Positions 60,437 to 64,000 of a stretch of 64,000 nucleotides of DNA are shown one piece after another. The notes under the pieces are model-generated. The model was not told where the DNA came from, did not search any database, and worked only from the letters and a program-made list of their open reading frames with translations. This DNA is from Lachnospiraceae bacterium. Its GTDB lineage: Bacteria; Bacillota; Clostridia; Lachnospirales; Lachnospiraceae. The first letter of the stretch is position 1. Every line of letters begins with the position of its first letter. Both the position numbers and the translations under genes were made by a program. Location of the stretch: NCBI GenBank assembly GCA_910573755.1, contig CAJTBO010000027.1, forward strand, positions 1 through 64,000. Reading direction: 5' to 3'.

Positions 60437-61825
60437 TTAAAATGTAAATTTATCTGCGAAATATGCATCCAGTTCCTCAATGGCAACACGTTCCTGCTCC
60501 ATGGAATCCCTGAAACGCACTGTCACCTTGCCGTCCGTCTCGGAATCGAAATCATAGGTCACACAGAACGGTGTGCCGATTTCATCCTGTCTGCGGTATC
60601 TCTTACCGATATTGCCTCTGTCATCAAACTCACAATTATATTTCTTGCTCAGGTTCGCATAGATCTTCTCCGCGCCCTCGTTCAGCTTTTTGGACAGCGG
60701 CAGCACACCGATCTTCACAGGCGCCAGCGCCGGATGGAAACGCAGAACGGTCCTCATATCGCCGCCCTCCAGTTCCTCCTCGTCATAAGCAGCGCAGAGG
60801 AACGCCAGCACCACACGGTCCGCGCCGAGAGAAGGCTCGATTACATAGGGCACATATTTCTCACCCTTGCTGTCGTCAAAATAACTCATATCCTCACCGG
60901 ATACTTCCTGATGCCTTGTCAGGTCATAGTCCGTTCTGTCCGCGATGCCCCACAGCTCGCCCCAACCGAACGGGAACAGGAACTCGATATCCGTTGTGCC
61001 TTTAGAATAGAAGCAGAGCTCTTCCTGCGCATGGTCTCTGAGCCTCATCTCCTCTTCCTTCATGCCGAGGGACAAAAGCCAGTCGCGGCAGAACCCTCTC
61101 CAGTACTGAAACCATTCCATATCCGTTCCGGGCTCGCAGAAAAACTCCAATTCCATCTGCTCAAATTCCCTTGTACGGAACGTAAAGTTGCCCGGCGTGA
61201 TCTCGTTACGGAAAGACTTACCGATCTGACCGATACCGAAGGGCAGTTTTTTCCGGGAAGTCCTCTGCACATTTTTAAAATTGACAAAAATACCCTGTGC
61301 TGTTTCCGGTCTTAAATAAACCGTGTTCTTGGCGTCCTCCGTGACACCCTGGAACGTCTTGAACATCAGGTTGAACTGACGGATATCCGTGAAATTATGC
61401 TTACCGCAGGAAGGACAGGGCACATTATGCTCCTCCACAAAATTCTTCATCTCCTCCTGAGAATAGGCATCGATCGGCTTTTCCAGTTCGATACCGTTTT
61501 CCTGCGCATAATCCTCGATCAGCTTATCCGCACGGAAACGCTCCTTACATTCCTTACAGTCCATCAGCGGATCGGAAAATCCGCCCAGATGTCCGGATGC
61601 GACCCATGTCTGGGGGTTCATCAGGATCGCGCAGTCCACGCCCACATTATACGGGTTTTCCGTGATAAATTTCTGCCACCATGCTTTCTTTACGTTATTT
61701 TTCAGTTCCACGCCCAGATTGCCGTAATCCCATGTGTTGGCAAGGCCGCCATAGATTTCCGAACCGGGATATACAAATCCCCTCGCTTTCGCAAGCGCCA
61801 CGATCTTCTCCATTGTTTTTTCCAT
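60437..61825 (-). CDS. glyS: Glycyl-tRNA synthetase (single-chain)
   Basis: A 462-residue class II synthetase of the alpha2 type. Motifs [20 protein letters not shown], then [20 protein letters not shown] and FRNEITPG (motif 2), are clear, as are GANRVVLAFL-type sequence (here [14 protein letters not shown], motif 3) and the C-terminal anticodon-binding domain. A zinc-knuckle-like CPSCGKHNF insertion is present. AGAGGAGATAGTT precedes the start. A lipoprotein gene precedes it by 26 bp and probably shares its promoter. Confidence 0.98.
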   Translation of the reverse strand: MEKTMEKIVALAKARGFVYPGSEIYGGLANTWDYGNLGVELKNNVKKAWWQKFITENPYNVGVDCAILMNPQTWVASGHLGGFSDPLMDCKECKERFRADKLIEDYAQENGIELEKPIDAYSQEEMKNFVEEHNVPCPSCGKHNFTDIRQFNLMFKTFQGVTEDAKNTVYLRPETAQGIFVNFKNVQRTSRKKLPFGIGQIGKSFRNEITPGNFTFRTREFEQMELEFFCEPGTDMEWFQYWRGFCRDWLLSLGMKEEEMRLRDHAQEELCFYSKGTTDIEFLFPFGWGELWGIADRTDYDLTRHQEVSGEDMSYFDDSKGEKYVPYVIEPSLGADRVVLAFLCAAYDEEELEGGDMRTVLRFHPALAPVKIGVLPLSKKLNEGAEKIYANLSKKYNCEFDDRGNIGKRYRRQDEIGTPFCVTYDFDSETDGKVTVRFRDSMEQERVAIEELDAYFADKFTF

Positions 61826-61851
61826 AACTATCTCCTCTCTTCTTTCTCGAC

Positions 61852-62490
61852 TTACCCTTCCAGTAATATATATGCCAGTTTATCCGTTTCCGAAACTTCC
61901 ACCAGATTCTTTCCCGCCACCGTCACATTATCGGAGATGTACAGCGGCTTCTCCTGTGTGCTGATCTGCACCGCGGCTCCCTGGTTCATTTCATTGTCAT
62001 AAATGATCAGTTTGTTTTTCCCCATTGACAGAAGATCGTTTTTCCCCTGCAGGCCATCGCCTTCCTCCGCGCTCTCAAGGCTGATCTCCATATCGTACCC
62101 CTGCATATAGGCATCTTCCACCGTTCCGTAGAAAAAGGGCGCCCGCAGAGCAGGGTCCACTGCCACCACATCCATATTCATAAATCCGTCAAAAGAGGCG
62201 GCGTCCGGATAGGTCATAACAACCTTTACCATCCCCTCATCCGTTTCCACGGTATTGATCGTGATACTGCCTTCCGTGCCGGAATTATCATCATTATATA
62301 TATCCACCTTTTCCTGCATCATACTCTGCAGCGTGTCCACCGATTCCTCCCCGAAATTTTCAACCATCGTATGCACGATCGTACCGTCTTTTTGTATCGC
62401 GATAGTGGTCACTTCCACTGTGGTCTTACCACAGCCGCTTAATATGAAACCAAGAAGCACCAGAAGCGATATTTTTTTCCATTTTTCCAT
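61852..62490 (-). CDS. Hypothetical lipoprotein
   Basis: A 212-residue secreted protein with lipobox LSGC at Cys20 after a clean signal sequence ([12 protein letters not shown]). The mature part is acidic, with probable beta strands. No family is recognised. It lies at the head of a run with glyS and alaS, with a good promoter 42 bp upstream. Its link to tRNA charging is probably only positional. Confidence 0.82.
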   Translation of the reverse strand: MEKWKKISLLVLLGFILSGCGKTTVEVTTIAIQKDGTIVHTMVENFGEESVDTLQSMMQEKVDIYNDDNSGTEGSITINTVETDEGMVKVVMTYPDAASFDGFMNMDVVAVDPALRAPFFYGTVEDAYMQGYDMEISLESAEEGDGLQGKNDLLSMGKNKLIIYDNEMNQGAAVQISTQEKPLYISDNVTVAGKNLVEVSETDKLAYILLEG

Positions 62491-62531
62491 AATTTTTCTC
62501 CATTTTCCGCTTTTTAGGGCATAACATATTT

Positions 62532-62560
62532 ATTATAATCGACCGTTCCCTATTTTTCAA
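62532..62560 (-). promoter_or_regulatory. Promoter of the lipoprotein-glyS-alaS run
   Basis: On the minus strand, -35 TTGAAA (62560-62555) and -10 TATAAT (62537-62532) are 17 bp apart. The lipoprotein start is 41 bp downstream. No T-box structure precedes glyS or alaS. Confidence 0.82.
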
Positions 62561-62805
62561 TATGCAAATTTCCTATTTCCCCTTTTCCGGCAACGGTCCG
62601 CCCCCTGGTTGAACAGTTGTTTTTTCTATTCTTTCGGGCGGCTTTGCACAGGGCATTTTCTGTTAAAACCTGAATGGGGATGGGGATATGCCAATATTTA
62701 TATGTTTATCCTGCCGCTTTGTTTCTGCCTCCCTTAAACCGGCGTGATCTAAAGCACGGTATAAGCGCAATCCCCCATTCTTACCCGAAAGGAAGACAGC
62801 AAACT
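62561..62805. other. Intergenic region upstream of the lipoprotein operon
   Basis: AT-rich sequence without a credible gene. It ends at a ribosome binding site (GAAAGGAAG) before the fucosyltransferase-like remnant. Nothing else is recognised. Confidence 0.45.
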
Positions 62806-62961
62806 ATGAAAGTGCAGTTTCTCAGCGGCAGCCCCGCAAATCAGACCTTTCAATATATTTTTGCCAGATATTTTGCATTATCCCATCCGCATGAGATGAT
62901 GTATATGGACGCTTTCTACTTTGCTCCAACAGCGCCTTCCGCTATCCTGCGGCACTGTTGA
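62806..62961 (+). pseudogene. Truncated GT11-like (alpha-1,2-fucosyltransferase) remnant
   Basis: A 51-residue frame starts MKVQFLSGSPANQTFQYIFA, close to the N-terminal donor-binding loop of GT11 fucosyltransferases (normally Gly-Gly-Leu-Gly-Asn-Gln). RYFALSHPHEMMYMDAFYF follows, then the frame stops. No other part of the enzyme (normally about 290 residues) is nearby. GGAAG precedes the ATG. It is a gene fragment rather than an active enzyme. Confidence 0.6.
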
Positions 62962-63017
62962 ATACGGAAATGAAATATTTTATCAATCCCGCACTGTGTG
63001 AACTATGAACGGATAAA

Positions 63018-63061
63018 ACCGGGGATCTGCTTCAAGAATACATTCGAAACAAATCCCCGGT
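63018..63061 (-). terminator. Terminator of the repeat-protein gene
   Basis: A 9-bp perfect stem ACCGGGGAT (63018-63026)/ATCCCCGGT (63053-63061) is followed on the minus strand by TTTTAT. It lies 29 bp after the stop of the repeat-protein gene. Confidence 0.85.
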
Positions 63062-63089
63062 CTCCTATTGTCCTTTAAAATTTCCTTTA

Positions 63090-63977
63090 TTATCTGCCGC
63101 AGCCATGCCTGCCGCCCCCGTGATGCCCCGTATAGGTATTTGAGGCTGCGGCTCCATTCCCGCCGGCAGAATTCGTGCCGCTTCCTCCTGTGCCGTACCG
63201 GTGTGATATACCGCAGTTATCACAAATCCCGTCTCCGTTCACGTCAACATAGTTCCCGCCGCAGCCGTACACTCCCGTTCCGTACCAGTGCGATGTTCCG
63301 CAGCCGTCACAGATCCCGTCCCCGTTCACATCCACATAGCTTCCGCCGCAGCCGTACATTCCTGTTCCGTACCGGTGCGATATACCGCAGTTATCGCAGA
63401 TCCCGTCTCCGTTCACATCGGCATAATTCACGCCGCAGCCGTACATTCCTGTTCCGTACCGGTGCGATATACCGCAGTTATCGCAGATCCCGTCTCCGTT
63501 CACATCGGCATAATTCACGCCGCAACCATACATTCCCGTTCCGTGCCGGTGCGATATACCGCAGTTATCGCAGATCCCGTCCCCGTTCACATCCACATAG
63601 CTTCCGCCGCAGCCGTACATTCCTGTTCCGTACCGGTGCGATATACCGCAGTTATCGCAGATCCCGTCCCCGTTCACATCGGCATAATTCACGCCGCAGC
63701 CGTACATTCCTGTTCCGTGCTGGTGCGATATACCGCAGTTATCGCAGATCCCGTCCCCGTTCACATCGGCATAATTCACGCCGCAGCCATATACTCCCGT
63801 TCCGTACCAGTGCGATGTTCCGCAGCCGTCGCAGATCCCGTCTCCGTTCATATCCACATAATATCCGCCGCAGCCGTTTCCAGTCACACTATGCCGGTGA
63901 TGCGACGCAAATACAGATGTTGTATTTACCGATAACACAATAACTGCTGCAAAAACTCCCAAAAAAACTTTTTTCAT
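63090..63977 (-). CDS. Secreted Cys/Asp/Gly repeat protein, eight 29-residue units
   Basis: A 295-residue secreted protein. The N-terminal VFLGVFAAVIVLSVNTTSVF is a signal peptide. Eight units of 29 residues follow, with the core YADVNGDGICDNCGISHRYG and a leading YGCG. The D-x-N-x-D-G-x-C-D pattern resembles calcium loops of dockerin and thrombospondin-3 repeats, and three Cys per unit plus His suggest metal binding or disulfides. The C-terminal tail is Gly/His-rich. AAAGAAAGGAAGG precedes the start. No known family was assigned. Confidence 0.85.
   Translation of the reverse strand: MKKVFLGVFAAVIVLSVNTTSVFASHHRHSVTGNGCGGYYVDMNGDGICDGCGTSHWYGTGVYGCGVNYADVNGDGICDNCGISHQHGTGMYGCGVNYADVNGDGICDNCGISHRYGTGMYGCGGSYVDVNGDGICDNCGISHRHGTGMYGCGVNYADVNGDGICDNCGISHRYGTGMYGCGVNYADVNGDGICDNCGISHRYGTGMYGCGGSYVDVNGDGICDGCGTSHWYGTGVYGCGGNYVDVNGDGICDNCGISHRYGTGGSGTNSAGGNGAAASNTYTGHHGGGRHGCGR
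63263..63860. repeat. 87-bp coding tandem repeat
   Basis: GCCGTAC-type unit starts recur every 87 bp (for example 63264 and 63351), matching the 29-residue protein repeats. Neighbouring units are nearly identical at DNA level, including silent sites, which points to recent expansion or gene conversion. Confidence 0.88.
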
Positions 63978-64000
63978 GATAATCCTTCCTTTCTTTTTTA

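Noticed and set aside
63068-63943. Arg/Ser-rich plus-strand frames opposite the repeat protein
   Set aside because: Antisense shadows of an 87-bp coding repeat; the minus-strand frame has a signal peptide, ribosome binding site and terminator.

Overview
The window looks like chromosome from a Gram-positive, gut-type Lachnospiraceae (Clostridia, Bacillota). This is inferred from gene content and family resemblance, not from a marker gene. Pointers are strong GGAGG-type ribosome binding sites, the rplS-lepB-rbgA-lepB-fliK-like-flhB-like-rnhB-yraN order known from Firmicutes, the single-chain glycyl-tRNA synthetase, YesM/YesN-type two-component regulation of sugar uptake, and CD3324/RNHCP/YesL-type small proteins. 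Most genes lie on the minus strand. No rRNA, tRNA, CRISPR array or intact insertion sequence was found.

Layout. 1-2700: a MerR-type regulator divergent from a MATE efflux pump, with a textbook MerR operator between them. 2830-2928: a 33-bp tandem repeat. 2991-14355: a carbohydrate locus. An ABC importer (ATPase, two permeases, lipoprotein binding protein) and a GH106-like glycosidase on the minus strand are divergent from a YesN-like response regulator and a YesM-like kinase. 14453-23050: two envelope modules. One is an ECF sigma factor with a membrane-anchored beta-propeller protein; the other is an RND/MMPL exporter with a secreted coiled-coil partner, a TetR regulator and a secreted duplicated-domain protein. 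24136-33383: a GT2/GT-C glycosyltransferase pair, tyrS, an acyltransferase, a MoxR ATPase with a CoxE-like VWA protein, and two membrane-anchored proteins of unknown function. 33494-39785: core genes gpsA, plsY, der, a DUF512 radical-SAM protein and a prs-like gene.

39795-46412 is the least ordinary part: a tight minus-strand cluster. In transcription order it holds a tiny acidic ORF, a terminator-like hairpin, a MazF/PemK-type toxin, a ClpX-like AAA+ unfoldase without the zinc-binding domain but with a possible ClpP-docking IGF loop, a 118-aa protein, two paralogous unknown proteins, a third unknown protein, and a sigma-like protein with a duplicated C-terminal region-4-like module. I cannot match this set to a named system, and it is my main candidate for an undescribed one.

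46503-64000: a 107-bp tandem repeat, pgeF, a decayed Rpn-type nuclease gene, then housekeeping genes (yraN-like, FlhB-C-like, FliK-like, rnhB, two lepB, rbgA, rplS, xpt, rpsU, alaS, glyS). The window ends with a remnant resembling a GT11 fucosyltransferase and a secreted protein of eight 29-residue Cys/Asp/Gly repeats. A palindromic element of about 90-100 bp recurs at five places (three at 35227-35550, one near 43139, one near 60318) and looks like a genome-dispersed repeat family.
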